Source: an uncultured Aquimarina sp.
Lineage (GTDB): Bacteria > Bacteroidota > Bacteroidia > Flavobacteriales > Flavobacteriaceae
Assembly (NCBI GenBank): GCA_947498765.1
Contig: CANMLG010000016.1
Location: 270,854-334,853 of the forward strand
Length of the DNA: 64,000 nt
Direction: 5' to 3'
Position numbers and translations under genes: made by a program. The notes below the pieces were generated by a model that was given only the letters and a program-made list of their open reading frames with translations, was not told where the DNA came from and did not search any database. Below, piece after piece: positions 34,091 to 43,621 of the stretch (the stretch's first letter is position 1; every line of letters starts with the position of its first letter).

Positions 34091-37000
34091 ATGAAGAATT
34101 ATCTATTATTATTATTCGCCTTTTTGGTATTATCAGGTGTTTTTGCTCAAATTCCCAATCAAGATTACCCTAATAATGAAGCATGGAAAGTGATAAGTCC
34201 CCAGATGGGTAAAGAACATATCAATCAACCTTCTGTGATTAGTGATCATGTCGTATTAGCAGGAAATGGAATACATCAAATATGGAATATCAGTAATCCC
34301 TATAAGCCTTTTTTGGTAAAAGAATTCAAGAGCCCTGTTCACCGAAGAGGAGAGCAAGAAAGTCATCAGGTTTCGTATATGAAAGATAGTGATGGGAATT
34401 TATTTTTGGTTACCACTTCTGGTAAGGGGATTGATATCTGGAATATTAATAATATAAAAAATCCTAAAAATGTAGCTTCCATGACGCTACCAGGTATTAA
34501 TTTTGGGGATGTAACTGATGCTGTATGGGGTATTACGGTACAAGGAAATATTATCTATGTAGGTGCGACAAATCATGGAGTATATGTGGTAGATGCTAGT
34601 AATAAAAGAAAGCCTAAATTAGTTAAGACCTTAACAGAAGCTCAGATAGGTGGTTTTAAAGCTGGTCCATTATTTTGTATTGGTAATCTTTTAGTAGTAA
34701 CTACTCCAAAGAACACCTCAGGTATTGCTACTTTTGATATTAGCGATTCAAAAAATCCTATACTTTTAGATAGCTTTAAGCCTACATTTAAGCCTTGGAA
34801 GAGTTATATCGGTGGATTTTACGGCAAGTATGCTACTTTGATTAATCCTTTCCAAATGTATGATGTTACTACGGATCCTAGAAATATTAAGAATGTAAGT
34901 ACCACAGAAATTCCAAAATCAGAATATACATCTTATGATGATGACTTTTTGTACTTAGGAGGATCCCGAGGAGGGACAGAAGGAATATGGAAATTTGATA
35001 TTTCTGATCCTAAGAAACCAGTACAAGTAGGAAGAGTAAAAGGAAGAGATACTAGATGGGATGATCAATTCAGTGTACCAGTAGGAAATTTATTAATTGT
35101 GGCTGATGACCAATACGTAAATGGTTTTGTAGGTGCTGTAGTTGCTGTACACGATACTAAAAAAGATACCAAACCTCCCAGAGTAATCTATACTAATCCA
35201 GAAAATGGAGCAACCAATCAAGCTTTGACTAGTAAAATTGGTATCTCGCTGTCAAGTTGGATTAATTTTAATAAGATTGATAAAAATTCTTTTAAAGTAA
35301 GAAAGGTAGGAGGAGCAGAAATATCTGGAACTTTTGGTTGGACATATACCTTGCTTTCTTTTGAACCCTCAAAACCTTTAGAACCCAATTCGACTTATGA
35401 AGTAATTTTAAATGGAAATGGGATACAAGATTTAGTAGGAAATAAGTTAGGACGTAACCATTCATTTAAATTTTCAACAGGTAATGCAGTGCTTTCTTCA
35501 GAGGATATTGTTATCGAAAAGCCAGATGCAGTTTCTGTTAATCAAAATGTAAATTGGAAAGTGGTGAACCCCAATTCAAACTACACCTACCAATGGGATA
35601 CAGGTAATGGAAATAAAGTTACAGGAACCTCCCCAGTTTTTAGTTATAACCAATCAGGAAGATACAATGCAAAAGTATCTGTATTTGAACAAACTTCTAC
35701 TATTTTGTTGGAAGCCGAATCAGGTGTTAGTAGAGGTGGCGTTACTGGAGGAAATTCTAATGACTCATTTTCAGGTAAAGGGTATGCAGATTTTCCTAAT
35801 GGTAGAGGCGCTAATGTATACGTGGAAGTGAAATTTCAGAATTCAAGAGCTACTGATAATGCTTCATTATCCATTCGCTATGCTATGGGAGCTGGAGGTA
35901 GTAGACCGCTTAATCTTTCTATTAATGGAGGTAGACCTATAAAGGTGGAATTTTCATCTACTGGCTCGTGGAATGTGTATAAAAACGAAATCCTAAAAAA
36001 TATAAGTTTACCAAAAGGGACTGTTACATTGCGATTATCTGCCACAGCAGGTAGTTCAGGAGGAAATATAGATCGTTTTGATATAATCAATAATAATGCA
36101 AGGCCTAGATTAGTCAATACTTTAGCATTTAATCAAGTAATAAATGGAATAAGTACTGTTACACCATCTAAATCTAGTTCTCAATTTGCTAAAGTTGGGA
36201 ATAAGATATGGGTAGTTAATGAAGATGCGAATACAGTTTCATCTATTACAGAAAATAATCTTCGTAAATCTAAGGAGGTTAAAGTTGGTAAAAAACCAAT
36301 ATCAATAGCCTCTGTTGGAAATAATAGGTTATGGGTACTCAATAAAAATAGTGCAACAATCAGTGTTATTAATAGTAATACAAATTCAGTGGAAAGAACC
36401 ATTGTGTTGCCAAGAGCTTCTAAACCTTCAGCATTGGTGGTGAATCAAGAGCTAACAAAAGGATACGTGAGTTTACAATCTTTGGGAAAAATCCTGGAAC
36501 TTACTATAGCATCTAATGCAGTAACCAAAGAAATCAAGCTTAATAATGATACTAATGGAATTTTACCTAAACCAGGAGCTATGGCGATTGATGGTGATGG
36601 ACAATTCTTATACGTAGTACGGTTTGTGTCTGAAAATTCTAAATCAGAAATATATAAAATCTCTACGAAAACTTTTACTGATTATAGCACCATTACTTTG
36701 GGAGAATCTGTAGGTACCGATGGACCTAGATTTGGAAGAGGTATTCCAAATTATCTTACTAAAATTGCTATTGCGCCTGATGGTAATTCATTAAGAATAG
36801 CCTCAAAGAAGGATAATATTAAAAGAGGAATCAAAAGAGATGGGCTGCCTTTACAACATGATAACACAGTTAGAGCTATGGTGGCTAAAGTTGATTTAAA
36901 TAATGATATAGATGATCTTAGGGGTAGAATGGATCTTGATAATAGTGATCGCTGTCATGCTATTGAATTTAGTTCTAACGGCAGTATTATTTTTATTACA

Positions 37001-39034
37001 AAACCAGGGAATAATGAAGTATTTGTAGCTGACGCTAATACTAATACTGAAATTGCAAGATTAGTTACTGGAACAGTACCCACGGATTTATTCTATGATG
37101 ATACACAGAAACGACTTTATGTAAATAACTTCTTAGGGCGTTCTGTTTCTGTTTTTGATGTGGGTACAATTATAAATGGAGGATCAACTTCTAGTACATT
37201 GGCTACTATTAAAACAGTAAGTAAGGAATTACTTTCAGCAAAGGTGCTTAAAGGAAAAAAATTGTTTTATGATTCTTCTTCGCCAAGACTGATACAAGAA
37301 GGATATATGGCCTGTGCTAGTTGTCACTTAGATGGAGGAGGAGATGGTCAGGTATATGATTTTACAAACCTGGGAGAAGGATTTAGGAATACTATAAGTT
37401 TAATTGGTAAAGGAGGTATGGCACATGGTAGACTGCATTGGACAGCAAATTTTGACGAGATTCACGATTTTGAAAATCAAATACGAAGCTTGAATGGAGG
37501 AACTGGTTTAATGACAAATCAAAAATTTAATGTTGCGAATGATCCTTTAGGAAAAACTAAAAAGACAGCAGGTAAGAGTGATGATTTAGATGCTTTAGCT
37601 GCATACATTACTTCTTTAAATTCGTTTCCGGATAGTCCTTATACAAAGTCGAATGGAGATTTTACCAATGCTGCTAAAAATGGACAGAAAATGTTTAATG
37701 AATTGAAATGTTACGAGTGCCATAGTGGAAAAACGTATACCAACAGTAGTACCAAAGATTATCTGTATGATGTAGGTACTATAAATAATACAAGTGGAAA
37801 AAGACTTGATAAAAAATTATTAGGGATAGATGTGCCAACTCTAAAAGGCTTGTGGGCTACGGCACCTTATTTACACGATGGATCTGCAGCTACTTTGTTA
37901 GAAGTTTTTACGAAGAAAAATAATAATGAGAAACATGCTGCTACATCTGGATTGAGTAAAAAACAATTAAATGATTTAATTGCATTTTTGAATCAGTTAG
38001 ATGATAATGCTCCTGCTGCATTGGAGTCTACCATTAATCTTACAATCACTTCGCCTGTAGAAGCTCAAAAATTTAAAAAAGGAGCTGATATTACATTAAA
38101 AATGGATTCGAGTATTCCTAATATAACGAAAGTCGCTTATTATATAAATGATAAATTAGTGGCAAACGAAACCAAAGCGCCTTTTAATTACGTTTTAAAA
38201 AATGCCAAATCAGGAAAAAAGGATGTCATTATTAAAGCTTTCTATGCTAATAATACAGCAGTAGTAAGTGATTGTGTAGAATTTATAGTAGAAGAGGAAG
38301 AGCAAACTCCTGTAGCAACAACCTCTATTGAAGTAATTGTAGAAGGAACATATTATATTCGTAGTAAAAGTAATGGGCAAAACATTTTAGCAGCTAAAAG
38401 GGATGATTACAATGCTAAAATGAATAAACCAGGTAACTATAGTGACCAACGTTGGGAGTTTAAGCATATTGGAAATAATATCCATACTATTAAAAATATG
38501 GGAACTTCAAGGTATTTAGAAGTTGCCAATGCAACATGTGAAAATAGAGGGAACGTGAATACATGGATTAATTCAAATGGAAATCATAAAAAATGGATCA
38601 TAACTAAAATTGGTATAAATTACTACCTTAGACCAGTTCATTGTAAAGATTTTGCGTTGGATAAAAATATAGGAAACTCTAATAATGTACATATTTGGAG
38701 TTATTCTAAAAATAATAGCAACCAGCAATTTGAATTGATACCACAAAACGCTGCGAAAAATCTTTTGGATGATACTGTAAATTCAAGAATTGTTTTGTTT
38801 CAAGAAAATCAAGAAACATTAACAGTTGATTTATCCAATCATATGAACAAAACATTGGATTATGCGATCATCGATTTAAAGGGAAGAATAATTTCTAAAG
38901 GAACGTTTAGTAAAAACCATAAAGAATTAAGTGTAATTAACACAAATTCAATAAGTCAAGGCATGTATATGCTAAGAATTGAGAGTAAAGAGGTACAAGG
39001 ATTCATCTATAACTTAAAATTTGTACAGCCGTAA
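34091..39034 (+). CDS. Giant multidomain dihaem protein exported by the type IX system
   Basis: 1647 residues. Signal peptide (LLLLFAFLVLSGVFAQ). Domains by position: about 25-360 a propeller of LVIVD-type repeats (WNISNPYKPFLVKEF, FDISDPKKPVQVGRV); about 361-463 an Ig-like domain (TNPENGATNQAL...GNKLGRNHSFKFSTG); about 477-533 PKD; about 535-672 a CBM6/35-like module (LLEAESGVSRGG...NIDRFDII); about 673-1033 a YVTN/YncE-like propeller (IWVVNEDANTVSSI); about 1047-1310 a cytochrome c peroxidase/MauG-like region with haem motifs CASCH (Cys1075, Cys1078, His1079) and CYECH (Cys1207, Cys1210, His1211) and ATAPYLHDGSAATL; about 1311-1407 Ig-like; about 1415-1550 a ricin-type beta trefoil (YYIRSKSNGQNILAA, RWEF); about 1560-1647 a type A sorting tail (LDYAIIDLKGRIISKG...ISQGMYMLRIES). 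Predicted to sit at the cell surface, binding glycans while carrying redox-active haems. It is a single gene. Confidence 0.85.
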   Translation: MKNYLLLLFAFLVLSGVFAQIPNQDYPNNEAWKVISPQMGKEHINQPSVISDHVVLAGNGIHQIWNISNPYKPFLVKEFKSPVHRRGEQESHQVSYMKDSDGNLFLVTTSGKGIDIWNINNIKNPKNVASMTLPGINFGDVTDAVWGITVQGNIIYVGATNHGVYVVDASNKRKPKLVKTLTEAQIGGFKAGPLFCIGNLLVVTTPKNTSGIATFDISDSKNPILLDSFKPTFKPWKSYIGGFYGKYATLINPFQMYDVTTDPRNIKNVSTTEIPKSEYTSYDDDFLYLGGSRGGTEGIWKFDISDPKKPVQVGRVKGRDTRWDDQFSVPVGNLLIVADDQYVNGFVGAVVAVHDTKKDTKPPRVIYTNPENGATNQALTSKIGISLSSWINFNKIDKNSFKVRKVGGAEISGTFGWTYTLLSFEPSKPLEPNSTYEVILNGNGIQDLVGNKLGRNHSFKFSTGNAVLSSEDIVIEKPDAVSVNQNVNWKVVNPNSNYTYQWDTGNGNKVTGTSPVFSYNQSGRYNAKVSVFEQTSTILLEAESGVSRGGVTGGNSNDSFSGKGYADFPNGRGANVYVEVKFQNSRATDNASLSIRYAMGAGGSRPLNLSINGGRPIKVEFSSTGSWNVYKNEILKNISLPKGTVTLRLSATAGSSGGNIDRFDIINNNARPRLVNTLAFNQVINGISTVTPSKSSSQFAKVGNKIWVVNEDANTVSSITENNLRKSKEVKVGKKPISIASVGNNRLWVLNKNSATISVINSNTNSVERTIVLPRASKPSALVVNQELTKGYVSLQSLGKILELTIASNAVTKEIKLNNDTNGILPKPGAMAIDGDGQFLYVVRFVSENSKSEIYKISTKTFTDYSTITLGESVGTDGPRFGRGIPNYLTKIAIAPDGNSLRIASKKDNIKRGIKRDGLPLQHDNTVRAMVAKVDLNNDIDDLRGRMDLDNSDRCHAIEFSSNGSIIFITKPGNNEVFVADANTNTEIARLVTGTVPTDLFYDDTQKRLYVNNFLGRSVSVFDVGTIINGGSTSSTLATIKTVSKELLSAKVLKGKKLFYDSSSPRLIQEGYMACASCHLDGGGDGQVYDFTNLGEGFRNTISLIGKGGMAHGRLHWTANFDEIHDFENQIRSLNGGTGLMTNQKFNVANDPLGKTKKTAGKSDDLDALAAYITSLNSFPDSPYTKSNGDFTNAAKNGQKMFNELKCYECHSGKTYTNSSTKDYLYDVGTINNTSGKRLDKKLLGIDVPTLKGLWATAPYLHDGSAATLLEVFTKKNNNEKHAATSGLSKKQLNDLIAFLNQLDDNAPAALESTINLTITSPVEAQKFKKGADITLKMDSSIPNITKVAYYINDKLVANETKAPFNYVLKNAKSGKKDVIIKAFYANNTAVVSDCVEFIVEEEEQTPVATTSIEVIVEGTYYIRSKSNGQNILAAKRDDYNAKMNKPGNYSDQRWEFKHIGNNIHTIKNMGTSRYLEVANATCENRGNVNTWINSNGNHKKWIITKIGINYYLRPVHCKDFALDKNIGNSNNVHIWSYSKNNSNQQFELIPQNAAKNLLDDTVNSRIVLFQENQETLTVDLSNHMNKTLDYAIIDLKGRIISKGTFSKNHKELSVINTNSISQGMYMLRIESKEVQGFIYNLKFVQP

Positions 39035-39065
39035 TAATCTGAGTGTATTGAACTTTGTAAAATTA

Positions 39066-39103
39066 AAAGCAGGAGTCATTTTCATTAAATGCTCCTGTTT
39101 TTA
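39066..39103 (+). terminator. Terminator after the giant protein
   Basis: GCAGGAG and CTCCTGT form a short stem flanked by A and T runs, about 35 nt after the stop. Confidence 0.6.
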
Positions 39104-39258
39104 TTTGATGAAATAATAAATGTAGAAGCTAAATCTTTTTTTTGAGTGGATAATTTATGAAATTGACTTAAATAATATGGGATTTTAAAAATATGTCTAA
39201 AAATAGATGTTACCATTATTTTAAGCTTTTTTTAAGCACAACCAATGTAGTATTTAAA

Positions 39259-39266
39259 TACATTTG
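39259..39266 (+). promoter_or_regulatory. Predicted -7 box of the RND efflux operon
   Basis: TACATTTG fits TAnnTTTG and lies 25 nt before the adaptor gene. No good TTG is seen. Confidence 0.5.
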
Positions 39267-39291
39267 TTGTTTAGCTTATAAATAATAGTGC

Positions 39292-40419
39292 ATGCGAAAA
39301 ATTATTCTTTCCATTCTTGGAATTTTATTCATTGTAGGATCATTTTTGTATGCTAAAAAATTAATAGCGGATAAAAAAAAGCCAAAGCCAATCTCGGAAA
39401 GAGTAGTGAAAACTGTTTTTACTGAAACGGTTACTAATAAAACGGTAAAAATAGTTATTCCTGCAAGTGGTAATTTGGTTGCTAAGCGCAGAGTCGAATT
39501 ATTTTCGGAAGTACAAGGCGTTTTTAAAGTCGGAAGTAAATTATTTAGACCAGGCCAAAAGTTTACTAAAGGACAAACGCTTATTCGTATTGACGCAAAT
39601 GAGTATTATGCCAGTGTGCAGTCGGCAAAAAGTGAGTTATACAACTCAATTGCAGCTATTATGCCAGATCTAAGATTGGATTTTCCTGAGGTATTTCCTA
39701 AATGGCAATCGTACTTAGCTTCTTATGATTTAACCAAATCAACTCCAGAGTTACCAAAAATAACATCTGAAAAAGAAAATTATTTTATTTCTGGTCGAGG
39801 CATCATTGCTAATTTTTATACCGTTAAAAATTTAGAGCAACGACTTTCTAAATACATTTTAAGAGCTCCTTTTACAGGAATTTTAACTGAAGCTTTGGTT
39901 ACAGAAGGCTCGTTGATTAGAAATGGTCAAAAACTAGGCGAATTTATTGATACCTCAGTATATGAAATGGAGATTGCAATCAGCGAATCTTTAGTAAGCT
40001 TCCTTAAAATAGGAAAAAAAGTAACACTAACTAATCTAGATAAAACTAAAGAATATACAGGAACTATTTCTAGAATTAATGGAAATATAGACAATGCTAC
40101 CCAAACAGTAACTATTTATATTGAAGTAAAAGATCCCAATTTAAAAGCAGGAATGTTTTTAGAAGCAAATGTGGATGCCAGAGAAGAAAAAGAAGCTATT
40201 GAAGTTAACCGAAATTTGTTATTAGAAAATAATCAAATTTATGTAGTAAAGGATAGTGTTTTAGATGTTTTGGATGTGAATCCAGTATATTTTTCCGATA
40301 AAAAAGTAGTATTAAAATCGATACCTAATAATACGGTGATTTTAAAAAGACCTGTGCCTGGAGCTTATGCGGGTATGATAGTAAAACCATATTTGGCTAA
40401 TGCTGAAACAAAAAAATAA
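39292..40419 (+). CDS. RND efflux periplasmic adaptor (HlyD/MFP family)
   Basis: 375 residues with one N-terminal membrane anchor (ILSILGILFIVGSFLYAKKL). The lipoyl half-motifs VIPASGNLVAKRRVELFSEVQGVF and LRAPFTGILTEALVTEGSLIRNGQKLGEF flank a short helical hairpin; beta-barrel and membrane-proximal domains follow (TGTISRINGNIDNATQTVTIYIEV). It bridges the inner membrane pump encoded next and the TolC-type channel. First gene of a three-gene operon; 7 bases separate it from the pump gene. Confidence 0.92.
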   Translation: MRKIILSILGILFIVGSFLYAKKLIADKKKPKPISERVVKTVFTETVTNKTVKIVIPASGNLVAKRRVELFSEVQGVFKVGSKLFRPGQKFTKGQTLIRIDANEYYASVQSAKSELYNSIAAIMPDLRLDFPEVFPKWQSYLASYDLTKSTPELPKITSEKENYFISGRGIIANFYTVKNLEQRLSKYILRAPFTGILTEALVTEGSLIRNGQKLGEFIDTSVYEMEIAISESLVSFLKIGKKVTLTNLDKTKEYTGTISRINGNIDNATQTVTIYIEVKDPNLKAGMFLEANVDAREEKEAIEVNRNLLLENNQIYVVKDSVLDVLDVNPVYFSDKKVVLKSIPNNTVILKRPVPGAYAGMIVKPYLANAETKK

Positions 40420-40426
40420 GTAATCC

Positions 40427-43400
40427 ATGAAAAAACTTATTACTTATTTTATTCGGTATCATGTAGCAGTAAATGTATTTATTATTGCTTTTGTGGTTTT
40501 CGGAATTATTGGAATAAAATCATTAAAGTCCTCTTTCTTTCCTTTAATTGAGTCTAAAGTGATATCGGTTTACATTACGTATCCTGGAGCATCACCTCAA
40601 GAAATTGAGGAGGGGATTACGTTAAAAATCGAAGATAATTTAAAAGGACTTCGGGGTATTGATCGTGTTACTTCTGTGTCACAGGAAAATAGTGGTGTAA
40701 TTACTGTTGAAATTGAAAAAGGCAAAAATATTGATTTTATGCTTTTAGAAATTAAAAATGCAGTGGATCGGGTGCCTTCATTTCCCATAGGGATGGAGCC
40801 TTTAATTGTGGCAAAGCGCGAAGAGGTAAGGCAAACAATTACTTTTGCATTAAGTGGGAAAAATGTGCGTTTGGGGACACTAAAACAAATCGGGCGTCAA
40901 ATTGAAACTGATTTGCGTGCCATTGATGGTATTTCTCAAATAGAGATTGAAGGTTATCCAGAGGAGGAAATTGAAATAGCTGTAAACGAGGCAAGTTTAC
41001 AAGCCTATGATATTAGCTTTACCGATGTAGCTCAATCTATAAGTAATTCGAACATATTAGTTACAGGAGGTAACATAAAAACGGATGTTGAAGAATATTT
41101 AATTCGAGCTAATAGTCGTTCCTATTATGGGTCCGAATTATTAAATACTATAGTTAAAGCTTCGCCAAGTGGAAAAACAATACGTTTAAAAGACGTGGCT
41201 GTAGTAAGAGATCGATTTTCCGAAACTCCCAATGCTTTGTATTTTAATAAGCAATTGTCATTAGCCATTACAGTAACCAGTACCAATAACGAAGACTTAA
41301 TATCCTCAGCCGATAAGGTTAAGGAGTATATTAAAAGTTACAATCAAAAATACACTAATGTTCGTTTGGATGTAGTACGGGATTTATCTATTACATTAAA
41401 TCAACGTACCGAATTGCTTACCGAAAATGCTATTGTGGGAATGATTCTCGTACTTATATTTTTATCAGTGTTTTTAAACACGCGATTAGCATTTTGGGTG
41501 GCTTTTGGGTTGCCAATTTCTTTTTTAGGAATGTTCATATTTGCCAGTTCATTTGATGTGACGATCAATGTACTTTCGCTTTTCGGAATGATCATCGTTA
41601 TTGGAATTTTAGTGGATGATGGTATTGTAATTGCCGAAAATATTTACCAGCATTACGAAAAAGGAAAAACCCCCATTCAAGCAGCTATTGATGGAACCAT
41701 GGAAGTGATTCCGCCAGTAGTTTCTGCAATTATAACCACACTTTTGGCTTTTTCGTTGTTCTTGTTTTTAGATAGCCGTATTGGTGAGTTTTTTAGCGAG
41801 GTTTCGGTAGTGGTTATTTTAACACTCGTGGTTTCACTGGTCGAGGCTTTAATTATTTTACCAGCCCATTTAGCACATTCAAAAGCATTACGACAGCAAG
41901 TTACAGAAGAGCATCCTTCAAAAATGAAGCAATTTTTTGCTAAAATGAGAGTGATTAATACCTACGGAGATCGAATTATGAATGCTTGTAGAGATAAAAT
42001 TTATAGTCCAATGCTGGATTTTGTACTCAAATACAAATTATTAGCGCTCGGTATATTGGTATCCTTTTTAGTACTCACCTTTGGCGCAATTGGCGGAGGT
42101 ATTATCGGAGTAACGCTATTTCCTTCAATTGCTAGCGATCGAGTATTAATTGAATTAGAAATGCCAAAGGGAACTAATGTAAAAACTACAGATTCAATTA
42201 TTTCAATGATTGAAGCAAAATCATTTATAGTAAATAAAGCATTAACAGACGAATATTTAAAAGGTATAGGAAAAGATTTATTCGAAAACACTATAGTGCA
42301 AATTAATAGTAGTTCTAGTGCTCGATTACGAATAAACCTCCTTCCGGGAGAAGAGCGGCCCGATGCTATAAAATCTACCTTGGTGGCTAATAAACTAAGG
42401 GAATTGGTTGGTCCAGTAATAGGAACCGAACGCTTGGTGTTTGGAGCTGGAGGGAACTTTGGAGGTAGTCCTGTTTCTGTTTCTTTATTGAGTAATAATA
42501 TAAAGGAATTAAAAGGGGCAAAAAGTGAATTAAAAAAAGTATTAGAAACCAATCCATTATTAAAAGATGTGGTGGATAATGATCCGGCCGGAATTAAAGA
42601 AATTCGTTTAGAGTTAAAAGAAAGTGCCTATTTGCTTGGCTTGGATTTACGCACGGTAATGAGTCAAATACGGGCAGGCTTTTTTGGTTTGCAAGCCCAG
42701 CGATTTCAACGCGGTCAGGATGAAATTAGAGTTTGGGTTAGATATGATGAAACCAATCGAAATTCAATTAATAATTTAGATAATATCCGTATAAAAACCC
42801 CTAATGGTGATCGGGTATTTTTAAAAGATATTTCTACATATACTATTGTAAGGGGAGATGTAGCGATAAATCACTTAGATGGACAAAGAGAAATCCAAGT
42901 TTCGGCAGATTTAAAAGATCCAAGTTCCAGTGCCACTGATATTTTAGCAGATATAAAAGAAACTACCATAAAAGAATTGAAATCAAAATATCCCAGTATT
43001 ACAGCCTCTTTTGAAGGGCAGAATAGAGAAGCTTCAAAATTAGGAAAGTCATTAAAACAAGCAGGAGGAGTTATTCTGCTTTTAATTTACATTACTATAG
43101 CTTTTACTTTCAGAAGTTATTCTCAGCCATTTTTATTATTGTTACTAGTACCATTTAGTTTAACAGCTGTGGCATGGGGGCATTGGCTATTAGGTTTTTC
43201 AGTCAACGTATTATCGCTTTTAGGAATTATAGCCTTGATCGGGATTATGGTAAATGATGGTTTGGTGTTGATAGGGAAGTTTAATGCCAATTTAAAAGAG
43301 GGAATGACATTTGACTTAGCATTGTCCGAAGCAGGGAAATCACGTTTTCGGGCTATTTTCTTAACCTCATTAACCACAGTAGCTGGGTTGGCTCCTTTAT

Positions 43401-43621
43401 TATTGGAAAAAAGTAGACAAGCTCAATTTTTAAAGCCAATGGCCATAGCTATTTCCTTTGGAATAGGTTATGCCACCATTTTAACACTCTTAATTTTGCC
43501 ATTATTTTTATCATTTAGTAATGCTATAAAAAAGAATTTTAAATGGTTGTTAACAGGGAATAAAATAAGTAAGGAAGAAGTTGAACGAGCAATTATTGAA
43601 CAAAATGAAGCAGATCATTAA
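40427..43621 (+). CDS. RND-family inner membrane efflux pump
   Basis: 1064 residues with the two-fold repeated AcrB/CzcA architecture: TM1 near residue 10-30, a large periplasmic loop, a TM block with the proton-relay region MIIVIGILVDDGIVIAENIYQHYEKG, a second porter loop, and a second TM block (LLGIIALIGIMVNDGLVLIGKFN, TSLTTVAGLAPLL). The single DD pair in TM4 and the lack of metal-binding motifs fit the hydrophobe/amphiphile group, perhaps the less studied AcrB/AcrD/AcrF branch of Bacteroidota. Substrate unknown. Overlaps the TolC gene by 17 bases. Confidence 0.92.
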   Translation: MKKLITYFIRYHVAVNVFIIAFVVFGIIGIKSLKSSFFPLIESKVISVYITYPGASPQEIEEGITLKIEDNLKGLRGIDRVTSVSQENSGVITVEIEKGKNIDFMLLEIKNAVDRVPSFPIGMEPLIVAKREEVRQTITFALSGKNVRLGTLKQIGRQIETDLRAIDGISQIEIEGYPEEEIEIAVNEASLQAYDISFTDVAQSISNSNILVTGGNIKTDVEEYLIRANSRSYYGSELLNTIVKASPSGKTIRLKDVAVVRDRFSETPNALYFNKQLSLAITVTSTNNEDLISSADKVKEYIKSYNQKYTNVRLDVVRDLSITLNQRTELLTENAIVGMILVLIFLSVFLNTRLAFWVAFGLPISFLGMFIFASSFDVTINVLSLFGMIIVIGILVDDGIVIAENIYQHYEKGKTPIQAAIDGTMEVIPPVVSAIITTLLAFSLFLFLDSRIGEFFSEVSVVVILTLVVSLVEALIILPAHLAHSKALRQQVTEEHPSKMKQFFAKMRVINTYGDRIMNACRDKIYSPMLDFVLKYKLLALGILVSFLVLTFGAIGGGIIGVTLFPSIASDRVLIELEMPKGTNVKTTDSIISMIEAKSFIVNKALTDEYLKGIGKDLFENTIVQINSSSSARLRINLLPGEERPDAIKSTLVANKLRELVGPVIGTERLVFGAGGNFGGSPVSVSLLSNNIKELKGAKSELKKVLETNPLLKDVVDNDPAGIKEIRLELKESAYLLGLDLRTVMSQIRAGFFGLQAQRFQRGQDEIRVWVRYDETNRNSINNLDNIRIKTPNGDRVFLKDISTYTIVRGDVAINHLDGQREIQVSADLKDPSSSATDILADIKETTIKELKSKYPSITASFEGQNREASKLGKSLKQAGGVILLLIYITIAFTFRSYSQPFLLLLLVPFSLTAVAWGHWLLGFSVNVLSLLGIIALIGIMVNDGLVLIGKFNANLKEGMTFDLALSEAGKSRFRAIFLTSLTTVAGLAPLLLEKSRQAQFLKPMAIAISFGIGYATILTLLILPLFLSFSNAIKKNFKWLLTGNKISKEEVERAIIEQNEADH

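Noticed and set aside
42001..42552. 183-codon minus-strand frame inside the RND pump gene
   Set aside because: It is a shadow of a clearly coding plus-strand gene, with no recognisable protein features.
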